Shown here: piece by piece, positions 11,790 to 22,295 of the stretch
Layout of the letters: each line of letters opens with the position of its first letter
Position numbering within the stretch: the stretch's first letter is position 1
NCBI GenBank assembly: GCA_054661495.1
Contig: BAAFSQ010000010.1
Location: forward strand, 23,125 to 87,124
Direction: 5' to 3'
DNA: 64,000 bases
From: Zygophlyctis sp. KS116
Taxonomy: Eukaryota > Chytridiomycota
Program-made: the position numbers and the translations under genes
Notes under the pieces: generated by a model
Seen by the model: only the letters and a program-made list of their open reading frames with translations
Told to the model about the DNA's origin: nothing
Database searches by the model: none

Positions 11790-12791
11790 ATGATCTACTC
11801 TTCAATTTTCATTGTCTTTTATGCTAGTTTCGCTTCTTGTCAAACTACTGAAACTACTAGCACGCCTTCTGAAATCGCTTCATCTGAAGCAACTTCTTCT
11901 ACTAGCAATGCCTATGGAGTTTCTTCTACAACTGAATCTGGCTCTGGCGCATATTTCCTTTCTGCCTATTCTTCTCAAATAAGCCAAGTTCTAGAGTCAA
12001 TTTCTGCCTGTAAATCTCTTGCCAAGGAAACTGCAGCCTATAAATTACCATCTGGAGATTATGAATCATCTTATGGATCATCTTATGGCCATAGAAAAGG
12101 AGTCAATGTAACTTGCAGTATTTCTTGTTACAAGGATGGCTCTCCAACTCCTACTGCTTCAATTGAATCAAATACTCCTGGTCTCTCTAAAAGATCTTTG
12201 GAAACTCCAACTCCTGAATCTGCTCCAGAAAATATCTCTCAAGGATCAGATACAAGACCCAGAATTGATGATTTGAACCGACCAATCCTTCCAATTGATC
12301 GTGTTCCAGATAGACCTTTGAATGGACCTCTGGATAGACCTTTGAATGGACCATTGTGTGGCAGTTTAAATAGACCATTAGATAGACCATTAGATAGACC
12401 TTTGGATGGGCCATTAGATAGACCTCTGGATAGACCTCTGGATGGACCATTAGATAGACCTTTGAATGGGCCATTAGATAGACCTCTGGATAGACCTCTG
12501 GATAGACCTTTGGATTGTGAATCTAGAAATCGCCCAAATTCACCACAAATTCCCTGGGGATGGCCATCAAATTACCGTGCCAATAGACCAAATCGGTTCT
12601 TATGTCACTATCATGCAGCTACAGGTCCAGAATGTGAAGTTATTTATCAGCAAGCTGCAGCTACATATTGCTCTAAATCTAGAAATCCCAGATTATGTGT
12701 AGTAAAAGCCTGTCAAGTTATGGATCAATGCAAGAATATTGTAGCTACTGGAAGAGGCTATTGTTGGAATCCAAAATGGTTTTCTGGATAG
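11790..12791 (+). CDS. secreted Cys-rich protein with RPLD/NGPL tandem repeats
   Basis: A 333-aa single-exon protein. Residues 1-17 are a signal peptide (MIYSSIFIVFYASFASC). A Ser/Thr-rich region likely to be O-glycosylated follows, with a few Cys. About residues 173-243 are built from 4-residue units (RPLD, RPLN, GPLD, GPLN) encoded by 12-bp-period DNA repeats. The C-terminal 80 residues contain eight Cys in a compact pattern (FLCHYH, TGPECE, YCSKSRN, LCVVKACQ, DQCK, GYCW). I recognise no family. The architecture suggests a cell-wall, spore-wall or host-contact protein, which is inference. It lies between the La gene and a minisatellite. Confidence 0.75.
   Translation: MIYSSIFIVFYASFASCQTTETTSTPSEIASSEATSSTSNAYGVSSTTESGSGAYFLSAYSSQISQVLESISACKSLAKETAAYKLPSGDYESSYGSSYGHRKGVNVTCSISCYKDGSPTPTASIESNTPGLSKRSLETPTPESAPENISQGSDTRPRIDDLNRPILPIDRVPDRPLNGPLDRPLNGPLCGSLNRPLDRPLDRPLDGPLDRPLDRPLDGPLDRPLNGPLDRPLDRPLDRPLDCESRNRPNSPQIPWGWPSNYRANRPNRFLCHYHAATGPECEVIYQQAAATYCSKSRNPRLCVVKACQVMDQCKNIVATGRGYCWNPKWFSG
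12308..12518 (+). repeat. 12-bp-period coding tandem repeat
   Basis: The DNA is a run of near-identical 12-mers of the type GATAGACCTCTG / GATAGACCATTA / AATGGACCTCTG, in frame, encoding RPLD, GPLD and NGPL units. One unit is broken by a CGSLN insertion. Third-position differences between neighbouring units show that the array is still diversifying and is probably length-polymorphic. Confidence 0.9.
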
Positions 12792-12846
12792 ATTGATTTG
12801 TTGCATTAAATAAGACTTTGAATTGCTGATTTACTATTTTCTACAA

Positions 12847-12965
12847 TGACTGACTGACTGATGGGCCGAGTGAGTGAGTGAGTGACTGATGGACAGCCAG
12901 ACTGATGGACAGATAGACTGATGGACAGCCAGACAGACAGCCAGATGGACAGCCTGATAGACTGT
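12847..12965. repeat. degenerate GACT/GAGT/GACAG minisatellite
   Basis: Short runs of GACT and GAGT pass into a higher-order unit, roughly CTGATGGACAGCCAGA, repeated with variations. It lies in the 211-bp gap between the repeat-bearing secreted protein and the TTC12-like gene, about 40 bp before the latter's start codon. It opens a meaningless frame on the minus strand that I discarded. Confidence 0.85.
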
Positions 12966-13002
12966 TGGGCCATCGGGGTTAGTACAATTTAGGAGAAAAA
13001 GA

Positions 13003-15095
13003 ATGGAACTTATGTCACAAGTTGATGAGTTTGAAGAGTTTGTGAGCAAGTTCTCTTCTCAAATGCAAGATATCCTTAAAAAAGACCCAAAGTCAAGTCC
13101 AGCAGAGGTCGTGAAAAAGTCTGAGGCCGAAAGATTAAAGGGAAATGACGCTTTTAAATCTGCAGATTACTCAAAAGCTATTAAATTCTATAATAGTGCT
13201 ATTAAAATACTAGCGATGGAATCTATTCCTATAGATCCAGTTCTGTTGACTAATCGAGCATTGGCGTTTTTGAAATGTAATGAATTTAAAAAGGCTCTTG
13301 ATGACTGTAATGCCGCTAATAAATTGGATCCAAAGAATATAAAGGCGATTTGGAGAAGGATAAGTGCATTCAGAGGACTGAAAGAGTATCAAAAGGCGTT
13401 GGAGGATGTAACGAGGCTAAAAAGAGATTTAGGTATGTTATAAAGAGTTTATTTGAAAGTTTTGGATAATTCTGGGATTTCTAATGATGATATTAATAAA
13501 ATGAAGAGGCTGATAGAGATGGAACTCTTTCAGTATACTCATGAAAAAGAGTTAAAGGCAGCATTGGATAAAGATGGTTCAAGAGTGTTTATGGAACAGG
13601 TTTTTATATCATTAGAAAAAGGATTAGATAAATATAAGGGTGGTCCGGCATCTGCAGAGTTAAATATGACTTGTACAGTGCTAATGAAACTTTTGGATTC
13701 GCATGAATCAGCTTCTGGTAATTTTATAGACTAAAAATATAATAGATACTTTTCGTATTTGTGGTGGGTTTGAAAGGCTTGTAAAAAGAACTAGTTTAGA
13801 TACAGTTCCGATTATAATGCCAATATTAATGTGTCTTTTACATAATAATCAAGTAAATAAGAGACATATGTCAAAACACATGTCTCAAGTTTTAACAGGT
13901 GTGTTTTCTACTTTACCACAATTGGATGGATCTAAAATAACTACAGCTGCAATGGTTGTAGATCTTGTAGGAAATTGTGCAAGGGAAGAGGCTTGTCTTC
14001 AAGTTTTATGCTCGCAGAAATTTCAACCTTGGACTGAAAATTTGGGTGCTACAACAATGGTTGTTTTAGCAATGAAAAGAAATTCAATTAGAGGTTCAGT
14101 TCATATTTACTATGCATTGACATTTGTACATGCGCTTCTATCTTGTACAAGGGGAATAGATGCATTTTTTAGAATTTACAAGTTCAATTTATCACAAGTA
14201 CTGGCTTCTATTGCTCTACATTTTGCAGACGAATCTATTGAAGGGGAAAAGAAGAAAATGCTTTCATTATGTGTTGAAAGTGTTCAGTCCATTTTAAAGA
14301 GTGAAATACCAATCAAAAGTCTAGCCTTGAATCATTCTATGCATTCTTTGGTCACTGCAGTTTGTTCAAATTTTGATTCTGCTTCAGTAGCTTTTGTTGA
14401 TATGGTAACTCTTCTCTACAATATGTTAATTTATCTTGATCATCCTATTCCAGATATAATCACAGAAACAAATCTTCCCATGGTCTTACTCAAGAGGTAC
14501 AGATCTGAACATTTACCAATATGCCTACATACTACTGCTAAATTGGTAAAGTTTCACAGTAAATTAGTTGCAAATTATTTGGGACAAATTTGGTCTGATA
14601 CAGAAATGAAGAAAATAATTAAAAGTTCTGATGCAAAAAATGTCAAGGCAGGTCTTCAATTATTGGCGAGTTGGTTACAGTCTTCTGAATCTCATGTTTC
14701 TCATTGGATGAAGCAGGGAGGATTTGAGATGTTAATTCAACTTTTGGTCCGAGAGAACACAAAACCTGAAATGGATGGATATATTATTGGAAATGCCGCT
14801 CTTTGTTTGGGAGAATGTGCTATTAAGAGTAATTTTGTTAATTTTTGATGTCTAGTTGATCATGCTCGACATTTGGTAAAAATGAATGCAGTTGATCCAC
14901 TTGTACATATATTGCAAAAAAATGGAGAGCCTGGTGTTCAAAGAAATATAGCCATTGTATGCGCAAGATTATGCCAAGTCTGTAATTTCTTTATTAAATT
15001 AAAAATTAGCTGAAGGTCTAGATCGCATTAGAGCTCTAAAAGGAATTGAACTCATGTATGGACTAGGAAATAAGATTATGAATTCTTCCCGATAA
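13003..15095 (+). CDS. TTC12-like TPR/armadillo protein (flagellar dynein-arm assembly factor family)
   Basis: TTC12 is a cytoplasmic factor needed for axonemal dynein assembly in animals. Four introns (27-28 nt) are removed to give 660 aa. The N-terminus (VDEFEEFVSKFSSQM) precedes a TPR block at about 45-140 (GNDAFKSADYSKAIKFYNSA, LLTNRALAFLKC, AIWRRISAFRGLKEY). A long armadillo-like helical region begins near GGFERLVK and ends with GNAALCLGEC and a short final repeat. That order and the GNAALCLG signature fit TTC12 better than UNC-45, whose UCS domain I do not see. The length is close to animal TTC12. The start is the first ATG, preceded by A-rich sequence. Confidence 0.68.
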
Positions 15096-15118
15096 TTTGA
15101 AAATTGTAAATAATCCAT

Positions 15119-15412
15119 TTATTCTTCATCTATAATGCCGTGACCATAATTCCCCTTTAATCGTCTTGCAGGATTCATCTAAAATTATCATTAAAATTAA
15201 TAAAATACTATATTAATCTGACATTCAGCCCATGCTCTATTCGCTTGTCTGCATTCGACCGGTGCCACTGGATGTTCAATATTTGCATGAATCATTTTCT
15301 TATCAGGAATCATATCTAGACACTCTTGCGGTGAATGCTCATGCTTTAGCACACAAGAAGAATGGATCAGACAATTATACAGATTGTTAAAGAATCTATC
15401 GCAAGATGGCAT
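15119..15412 (-). CDS. mitochondrial cytochrome c oxidase assembly protein PET191/COA5
   Basis: A small twin-CX9C protein of the mitochondrial intermembrane space needed for complex IV assembly. One 30-nt intron is removed to give 87 aa. Visible are NLYNCLIHSSCV, the family signature PQECLD, the later CRQANRAWAEC and a basic MNPARRLKGNYG end, matching PET191 order. The Cys spacing supports a CHCH-type fold. The gene is convergent with the TTC12-like gene, with only 23 bp between the two stop codons. Confidence 0.85.
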
Positions 15413-15577
15413 GATGTTTTAGGTTGTTGAGGCCTGCAAACGGTCAGACAACTCTATTGTATTTGTGAAGATCACAGAGTCTGATCGTAACTATGCAAAC
15501 TGCATTTAATGCATCATACATCCGGACAGTTTTCGAATATCAGCAAAACAAAATTTCTTAATTGTACAATTTAATAA

Positions 15578-16020
15578 TCAAGAATAAACAAAATGAATCA
15601 CGAAATTGATCAATATCGCAAGGAAAACGACTCCGACTAGTACAAATGTACCATATATGTCTTCATATAATATTCCTTTTTCTAATATTCAACGATTAAT
15701 AAATCACCTTTTCTTGCTAATTTGTTTGCTCTGATATGATACTGAGCCAATGCATAAAACATCATTCCAATTGTAACAATCATAAAGAGAAATCCAGATA
15801 CTGATGTTCCCGGAGAGTCGCTAAAGTTGATAAATCCAATGCCTAAGCTGCCGAGGATCAGACAGAGCTGAAGCCAAGATAAAAAGGTTCGCTCATTGGC
15901 AAAAAAGCCTTTGGGATTGGGAGGGATGGAGACCGTCTGATCATTAGACTCTGGCAGCGGAGACCAGAAATTTAGGAAGCCAAAGACTCCAGTTCTAGTT
16001 AAAGTTTGCTCTAGAGGCAT
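15578..16020 (-). CDS. VTC1: vacuolar transporter chaperone subunit Vtc1
   Basis: Vtc1 is the small membrane subunit of the VTC complex, which makes polyphosphate and moves it into the vacuole. One 26-nt intron (GTGATT...TTAG) is removed to give 138 aa. The family signature FFANERTFLSWLQL is intact, followed by two hydrophobic segments, YHIRANKLARK, a YEDIYGT motif and the third membrane helix, which exists only after splicing. There is no SPX or catalytic domain, as expected for Vtc1. The start lies 7 bp from the stop of the upstream gene on the same strand. Confidence 0.92.
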
Positions 16021-16026
16021 AAAAGT

Positions 16027-17451
16027 TTATTTGATTGGGTTTGGAGAGATTCTCCATCTCATCAATCTCCGTACATTAATTCTAAAGTCATCATAATCAA
16101 TCAATGAATCACTTCTAGTGATTTTTTTTGGTAAATGTTTGAGTAATGAGTCCTTTCTTGCATTTATAATAGATTTGACCGATTCATTTTCTCCAATTAT
16201 AAGTCCACATTTCATGTAAAAATAAATATGTCCAAGTTGAGTTCCCCAGTCTGAATGTTTTTGAACTTGTAATACACGAGACCACCATCTTTTTATGCCT
16301 TCATCATCAAAAGTCTTGGATTTCATGGCTTTATAGGAGATCCAAAGCATAAATATAATAGGGCAATCTTCATCAGTAAGTCTTTTATAAGCGACTTCAA
16401 AAGATTGGATTTTTATGGCCGATTCAACATAGAGTTTGGTAAATTCAAACTGATTTGAGAGTTTAAAGACATTGTCTTGTTTAGACTGTACAAAATCTAA
16501 CCATGTTAATCCCAATGATGGTTTTTTAGAGTCTAAACAAAATTTAAGAAGGCTAGTCATATCTGATTGGTAGACTTTTCTCTTTAGTTTTGAATCATCA
16601 ACTTTAAGACATAATCCGTAAAATGTGTTTATAGTATCAAATCCTTGATCAAACTGATTTAATGAAGAGTAAAATAAGACAGCTTTCCTAATTAATTCAT
16701 TATCTATAGTTGTAACTGGTACATTATTTGCCTTTTTAGCATGTAAATCCAAATAATTAATCCAAAGTTGAATTCCCAATTCAGAAGCATGTTCATTAGA
16801 TGCAATAGTGCATACACCCATCATCATTGCATATGTTATATGATCAGCTTTGCATTTTGATAATGGATTACTTGGATCATGATTTTTTGATACATTTCCT
16901 AATTGTTCAAATACTTCCCAAGCAAGATTATATCCACCATTATGACAACATACATTACAAACATGTAATAATGCATTGACTGTTTGAATTGAAATTTCCG
17001 GTTGAGCAATGGCAATTTTCCAAATTTCATCAGTTATCTGCATGCAATTTGATTTATGAAGATCTTCTCCTAATGCAGCATACTTTGCGATTGCGGAAAA
17101 TAGAGAAGTATACCCATGTGGAGATAGAGTCCTATTTCTTCTTAAAATGATTTGATTTAATTTTAAAACTTGCGAATATTCCCCAACATTTGCCAATGCA
17201 GCAATCATTTTCCCATAGACTTCTTTAGTAGATGATCCAGCATGTCTGTTAATGAGATCAAATGCTTTAGTAATCCCAGTCTTATCTTTAGCGATCAAGC
17301 TCTGTATCCTTTCAGAGAGCAGAAAAGAGTCATTGTACCATTCTATTCTGGGTCCTTTTTCAGCATTAGGGATAATTTTCTCTGCATTGTTTAATGGCTT
17401 TTGGGATATGATTCTAAGCTTGCTAGCCTTTGTAATTGTCCTTTTAATCAT
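16027..17451 (-). CDS. helical-repeat (PPR-like) protein, probably mitochondrial
   Basis: A single-exon 474-aa protein with a basic, Ser/Thr-containing N-terminus (MIKRTITKASKLRI) that could be a mitochondrial targeting sequence. The body is helical repeats of about 35 residues (VYGKMIAALANVGEYSQVL, YTSLFSAIAKYAALG, ITYAMMMGVCTIA) resembling PPR proteins, which handle organellar RNA or sit in the mitoribosome. I cannot say which member it is; mS39-like and Ccm1-like are both possible. It is divergent from the cyclin gene across about 98 bp. Confidence 0.65.
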   Translation of the reverse strand: MIKRTITKASKLRIISQKPLNNAEKIIPNAEKGPRIEWYNDSFLLSERIQSLIAKDKTGITKAFDLINRHAGSSTKEVYGKMIAALANVGEYSQVLKLNQIILRRNRTLSPHGYTSLFSAIAKYAALGEDLHKSNCMQITDEIWKIAIAQPEISIQTVNALLHVCNVCCHNGGYNLAWEVFEQLGNVSKNHDPSNPLSKCKADHITYAMMMGVCTIASNEHASELGIQLWINYLDLHAKKANNVPVTTIDNELIRKAVLFYSSLNQFDQGFDTINTFYGLCLKVDDSKLKRKVYQSDMTSLLKFCLDSKKPSLGLTWLDFVQSKQDNVFKLSNQFEFTKLYVESAIKIQSFEVAYKRLTDEDCPIIFMLWISYKAMKSKTFDDEGIKRWWSRVLQVQKHSDWGTQLGHIYFYMKCGLIIGENESVKSIINARKDSLLKHLPKKITRSDSLIDYDDFRINVRRLMRWRISPNPIK

Positions 17452-17549
17452 TCAGTAGTTTTTTCGCTTGCTGTGAGGGTCGTTCTTGTATGTAGTTCCC
17501 ACGGCTCTGACATGTCAAAAACAATATTTAAAAATCCCATTACCAGGAC

Positions 17550-18103
17550 ATGTTAGAGCTAGCTTTGACTGATTGCAATGCATTGACTTTGACAAAAAAA
17601 TCTAAATCGTTTCGGACATTGCCGGCCAGTGTTAGAAATCAAAGGCTGATAGATCTGATTGCTCATTCTATTCTAAAAATCAATCAGAACCAGGAGACTC
17701 CTGACCTTCCAATATTTGTAGAGAAACTTTTGCAGTAAGTTTTTTACTTATAAAATCAAGGATCAGTGGAACGAATGAAAATATTACAATCGTTTCCTTG
17801 ATTTTGATGAATCGTCTTGTTGAAGTGGATAGTGTTTCGGATCATGGTCGTAAAATATATCTTGTGTGTTTAATCATTGCTACAAAGATATTAACTGAAC
17901 CAGGTAATGCACATGCGCCCTAACTCAAAGGATTCACTAATGGTGCATGGGCTCGATTATTAAAGATTGATCGAGATGAGATCAATTGCATTGAATTAGT
18001 CATACTAGATCGGCTGAACTACAATACTCATGTCACTCTGCAGCAGTTTTACAAACTTAAAAAGTCAATTGTAGAATTTCAATTTGGGAAAAAACGTACT
18101 TAA
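17550..18103 (+). CDS. Pho80/PCL-type cyclin
   Basis: A cyclin-box protein of the group that partners Pho85-like CDKs. Introns of 26 and 27 nt are removed to give 166 aa, the size of minimal PCL cyclins. Visible pattern: LPIFVEKLLQ, then LILMNRLVEVDSVSD, YLVCLIIATKILTE, FTNGAWARLLKI, INCIELVILDRLNYNTHV. These are the conserved helices of the Pho80 fold. The partner kinase and process cannot be told from sequence. The gene is convergent with the AUH-type gene, with 6 bp between stops. Confidence 0.85.
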
Positions 18104-18109
18104 AATATA

Positions 18110-18971
18110 TTATTTCCCCTGGTATACTGGTTTTCTTTTTTCCTTAAACGCAGTCAATCCTTCTAATCTATCTTGTGTAGGTATAACTTGAGCATAACAT
18201 AATTCTTCAACTAAAAGTCCAGAGTTTCTATCTATAAAATATTTAAACTTACAAATCCAATTCCATTCCTTTACTAATTGCGCATTTTGCCATTTTCAAA
18301 GCGATCGGACCACCTTGAATGATTGAGGAAGAAATCTCTAAAGCCTTATCAAGGACAGAGCCTTGCTCTACAAATTCATTTACAAGTCCAATATCAGATG
18401 CTTGTTTGGCCCCGAGAATTCTTCCAGTAAAAATAAGTTCTTTAGCTCTTGCTATTCCAATAAGTCTTGGTAATCGTTGAGTTCCTCCAGCTCCTGGAAT
18501 AATTGCAAGTTTTGTCTCTGGCAATCCCAATTTCGCCAATGGTCCTGCAATACGAATATCTGTTGATAACGCCATTTCTAAACCACCACCAAGAGCAACA
18601 CCATTAATAACAGAGACTGTAGGAATAGACAATGATTCCAAGTCTGTAAATGTTTGTCTTAGATCAGACACAAATCTCTGAACTTGATCAGTACTCATTT
18701 TAGCTCTTTCCTTTAAATCTGCTCCTGCACAAAAGACTTTATCAACTTTAGAGTCTAGAATTAGAACTCTAATAGATCTAATCTTAGAATACAAGTATTA
18801 CTCATCACGATTAATCTGATCTAGCGCCTCTTTTAATTCCCTCAATAGTCCTGATCCAAGCGCATTAGCAGCATTTTGCCTATTTAAACTCAATGTAGCG
18901 ATTCCTGAATGAACACCAGACAATTTCAGTAATTGGATTTCTCTCGCAACAGAGTAACAACGTCTAATCAT
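18110..18971 (-). CDS. mitochondrial enoyl-CoA hydratase, AUH (methylglutaconyl-CoA hydratase) type
   Basis: A crotonase-family enzyme. The AUH branch hydrates 3-methylglutaconyl-CoA in leucine breakdown. Introns of 24 and 25 nt are removed to give 270 aa. The N-terminus [11 protein letters not shown] looks like a mitochondrial presequence. Crotonase motifs include the oxyanion-hole stretch [24 protein letters not shown], the acidic pocket [20 protein letters not shown] and C-terminal [19 protein letters not shown], a good AUH match. Other mitochondrial hydratases share these motifs, so exact substrate assignment is less certain. Confidence 0.87.
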
Positions 18972-18984
18972 TTTTTTAGAATGT

Positions 18985-19512
18985 TTAAGCTTTAAACGTA
19001 GCTGCTTGCTTCCTTACACGGGCCTCATAAGCAACCTTGTCTTTTTTATAGATTGCATAAGCTTCATGTTGAGCTGGTGAATTTGGATTTGGATCATTTA
19101 ATAAATCTTGAATTCCCAATAGTATTTGTTTTAGAGTAATCGAAGGTTTCCAGTCCTGATCTTCATTTAAAATAGATAAACAGACAGTTCCTGATGGATA
19201 CACATTTGGACTAGTATAATTAAATCTAATAATCCTACTGAAATAGCGGAGGAGTAAATTGGCATTTTGGAGGTTTCTGAGGATAATCTTCAGGAAACAA
19301 AATCTTTAACTTGTATAATCCTCCTTCCCATGGAGTTGCAACTTTCCCTGGAATCCCTACCGTCTAACTAATAAATTCATTAAATTTACCCAAATCAACA
19401 AATTCAATGAATCCTTGTCTTTTTCAGGCTTTGCAAAGAATCCATAAGGATGATCTTTTCTCCATTGTTTCCTTTCTTCTGCTAGACGAGTGAGAGCAAT
19501 TGACGAACTCAT
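18985..19512 (-). CDS. UBC9: SUMO-conjugating enzyme UBC9
   Basis: The single E2 that transfers SUMO to substrates. Introns of 26 and 28 nt are removed to give 157 aa, the normal family length. Sequence runs [44 protein letters not shown] with the catalytic Cys, and [19 protein letters not shown], with the UBC9-specific DQDW loop. The start is the first ATG and gives the canonical N-terminal helix. It lies 13 bp downstream of the AUH-type start on the same strand. Confidence 0.97.
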
Positions 19513-19596
19513 TCTACAATCCCCACAACTCTAGCCCTTTTATAGAATCTCATTAAACTCAAGTTTTAAAGTCTCTTTCAAGTTTATTTAAGAGAT

Positions 19597-19770
19597 TTAA
19601 TCTTTTTTTCTATCAGATAATTCACTATATTTTAGTTTTTTCAAGATTACCTTTCTAGGACATGAACAGCGATCTTCAGGTTTAACTCCTGCTAATGCTG
19701 ATTCAATATGCTGACCACATCCAGCCCAAGTAGGTTTATGACAAGTTGTGCATTCGACTCTTTTACACAT
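19597..19770 (-). CDS. 57-aa conserved Cys/His protein
   Basis: An intronless 57-aa frame with six Cys and two His (MCKRVECTTCHKPTWAGCG, then CSCPRK) and a basic tail. The Cys pairs suggest a zinc-binding knuckle. Similar tiny proteins starting MCKRV.C..C.KPTW.GCG occur in other fungi as uncharacterised conserved proteins (from memory, not checked). An alternative splice at the GTAATC inside the frame would give an immediate stop, so the unspliced reading is preferred. The function is unknown. Confidence 0.65.
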   Translation of the reverse strand: MCKRVECTTCHKPTWAGCGQHIESALAGVKPEDRCSCPRKVILKKLKYSELSDRKKD

Positions 19771-19962
19771 TTTATTTTTCTTTCAGTCTCCTAATTCCAC
19801 CCCAACCCATGACATCTGACCGTCCTTTGAGCCATTATAAGCTAAGCTAATTTAAGCTAAATATAAGCTAAATTAAGATTGATCATGGCCGGTCAAGAAG
19901 AATCATTAGTTTTAAAATAAATACTAGAGAGTTTTGAGAGTTGAAAGTTTCGCGTTTAACAA

Positions 19963-21248
19963 ATGCAAGTCCAACTCAAACAGTCGCCAATTCTTTTTAT
20001 AAACTTTAATCAGGACTATAGGTAACATGATTACTCTAAATTTCAAGTTGTCTAAGTATAGGAACAAAAACTGGGTATAGAGTGTACAATTGTGATGGGA
20101 ATTTGGGGAAATGTTACTCAAAAGGTACAAAAATATTTATAATTTGGATAGAACAAGGTGCAATAGGAATTTGTGAAATGTTGTTTTCTACTTCTTTAGT
20201 GGCGATAGTTGGGACCGGTCAGGATTCTAGTCTGTCGCCCAGATTATTACAAATTGTAAATACAAAAAGAGAATCTACAATTTGTGAATTGACATTTATA
20301 TCAGGGATTTTGGCAGTCAAATTAAATAGGAAGCGGTTGGTTGTTGTGTTGGAAGAACATATTTACATTTATGATATCAGGTAAATTTAAAAGGTATAAT
20401 CCGTTAGTAATATGAAACTTTTGCATACAATAGATACTAATCCAAATCCAAACTCTCTATGTGCTCTATCTCCTTCATCAGACAATTGTTATTTAGCTTA
20501 TCCGTCAAATTCATCAGGTTCAGCAGGGGAATTATTACTGTTTGATGCTACACATTTACAACCAATCAATATAATTCAAGCTCATAAAAGTCTGCTAAGT
20601 ATAGTGACTTTTAATTTTGATGGTAGCTTGATTGCTACTGCTAGTGATAAGGTATTTATAATTCCTTTATAATTTTAGGGGACAGTCATTCGCGTTTTTT
20701 CTGTGCCATCAGGGCAAAAATTGTTTCAATTTAGAAGGGGGACTTATCCAATTCGCATTTTCTCAATATCTTTTGATATTTCAAATAGCTTTTTAGCAGT
20801 GTCTTCAGAGTCTGATACGATTCATATTTTCAAATTATGTGCTTCAATAGAAGAAAATGATGGAAATGGATCTCATTCTCTCTCTAATAAAAAATCTGGA
20901 ATGATGGAATCCTTGTAAATTAATTTTTTAAAATTTTTTAGAAGATCTCCAATTATAAGTGCTGCAGGAGCTGTTGGAAACTATCTTCCAGAAATTTTTA
21001 CTGAAATGTGGGAGCCTACAAGGGCATTTGCATTTGCAAAACTCCCACAGTCTTCAAAAGGACTATCAAATTTATGTGCACTTTCTCCAAATGGACTTTT
21101 AGTGGCTACGTCTGAAGGTGACTTTTTTCAATATCAGGTTAACCCGACTTCTGGAGGGGAGGCTCTTTTAGTGAAACAATATGCACTCATTGAAAATGAT
21201 CCAACAGACGACGTGAATAGTCCAGTCCTTCTCTCATCTTTATTCTAA
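19963..21248 (+). CDS. ATG18: PROPPIN autophagy protein Atg18/WIPI
   Basis: A seven-bladed beta-propeller that binds PI3P and PI(3,5)P2 on autophagic and endosomal membranes. Five introns of 26-27 nt are removed to give 383 aa. Diagnostic elements are [20 protein letters not shown] [52 protein letters not shown] and the lipid-binding FRRG in [16 protein letters not shown]. The start at 19963 ([18 protein letters not shown]) is the first ATG that links in frame to blade 1. The degree of identity suggests Atg18 proper rather than Atg21 or Hsv2, but this is not certain. Confidence 0.94.
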
Positions 21249-21363
21249 AACATGAAAAATTATATTATGTTAAATTGCATTCTTTTGAGCATATAGTATG
21301 TAATTCATAGAAATTTCAGATTTACATAATAGACTGGTTGGCTTTAACAAAAACCAAGATTTA

Positions 21364-22115
21364 TTAATTGGATTCAATCCAAGTCCTGTTTGTTAGTTTA
21401 TAGATCATACCAGATATATCCTGAACAGACCCTCCATTACTTTCAATCCATTGAGACAATTCCTCTGGTTTAACATATTTGTTGTAATCATGAGTTCCTC
21501 TAGGGACTCCTAGTAGACTTTCCGCAATAAGAATCGTGCCGATATATGAAGCCATTGTTCTATTTATGGTTGATAAGAATAAATGTCCATTTGGCTTTGC
21601 TAGTTTACAAAGATTAGAGACAAACTCGTCTTGATTTTCAACATGTTCTAATACTTCTAAAGATACAACCAAATCATATGATTCAGCCTTGGAGACTAGA
21701 TCTTCTATGAATTAGTTGATCCTATCATACCTGCTGTTGTGCATTGATAATCAATTACTAACGATTTATCAAGACTTTTCTCTAAATGAGTCTTTGCGAC
21801 TCCAATATTTTCCTTTGATGCATCGATAGCAGTAACTTGTGCCCCCAACCTTGCAAGAGACTCTGAGAGCAATCCACCTCCACAACCAATGTCTAAACAT
21901 TTTAATCCATGTAATGGCTTTGGCGAATGATCAAACGGTCTCATCATCTCACGGATATATTGTACTCTGACTGGATTCATTGAATGCAACAAGGCAAACT
22001 CCCCATTTTCATCCCACCAATGTTTAGCAGCTCTAGAAAACTTTAACACTTCTTCAGAAGAGACACTTGAATATAATCTGTTGGCCGTCCTGGTTAATCT
22101 AATTGCATTGATCAT
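21364..22115 (-). CDS. COQ3: ubiquinone biosynthesis O-methyltransferase COQ3
   Basis: A SAM-dependent methyltransferase that carries out both O-methylations of coenzyme Q in mitochondria. One 26-nt intron is removed to give 241 aa, at the short end for the family. The presequence (MINAIRLTRTANRLYSS) is followed by WWDENGEFALLHSMNPVR, the SAM motif LDIGCGGGLLSE, VTAIDAS, VVSLEVLEHVENQ, FLSTINRT and VPRGTHDYNKYVKPEEL, all typical of UbiG/COQ3. The C-terminus ends soon after TNRTW, slightly earlier than in many homologues. Confidence 0.93.
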
Positions 22116-22295
22116 AATGTAAACGTTATTGACTGAATTGCAACTGACTGGTTCCGTTAAAAGTGCCTCAACTACTAGGCCTAGTAGCTTAACGAATGGT
22201 GGTTTAGCTGTTAATAACGCTATCAGTAACAAGATCAGTGCAATTTAAACTTGATCATTGTATTTTTAATATGTTTGTGTGGATTTTCCAAAACA

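Noticed and set aside
12187-12474. Minus-strand frame of 95 codons with VYLMVHPEVY-like repeats
   Set aside because: It is the antisense of the RPLD/NGPL repeat array; the plus strand has a signal peptide and a Cys module, so the repeat look is only a shadow.
12834-13049. Minus-strand 71-codon frame with repeated SICPS and AVH units
   Set aside because: It is created by the minisatellite and overlaps the TTC12-like start.
13003-15095. UNC-45 myosin chaperone as identity of the TPR/armadillo protein
   Set aside because: The C-terminal end (GNAALCLG..., short last repeat) and total length fit TTC12; no UCS domain is visible.
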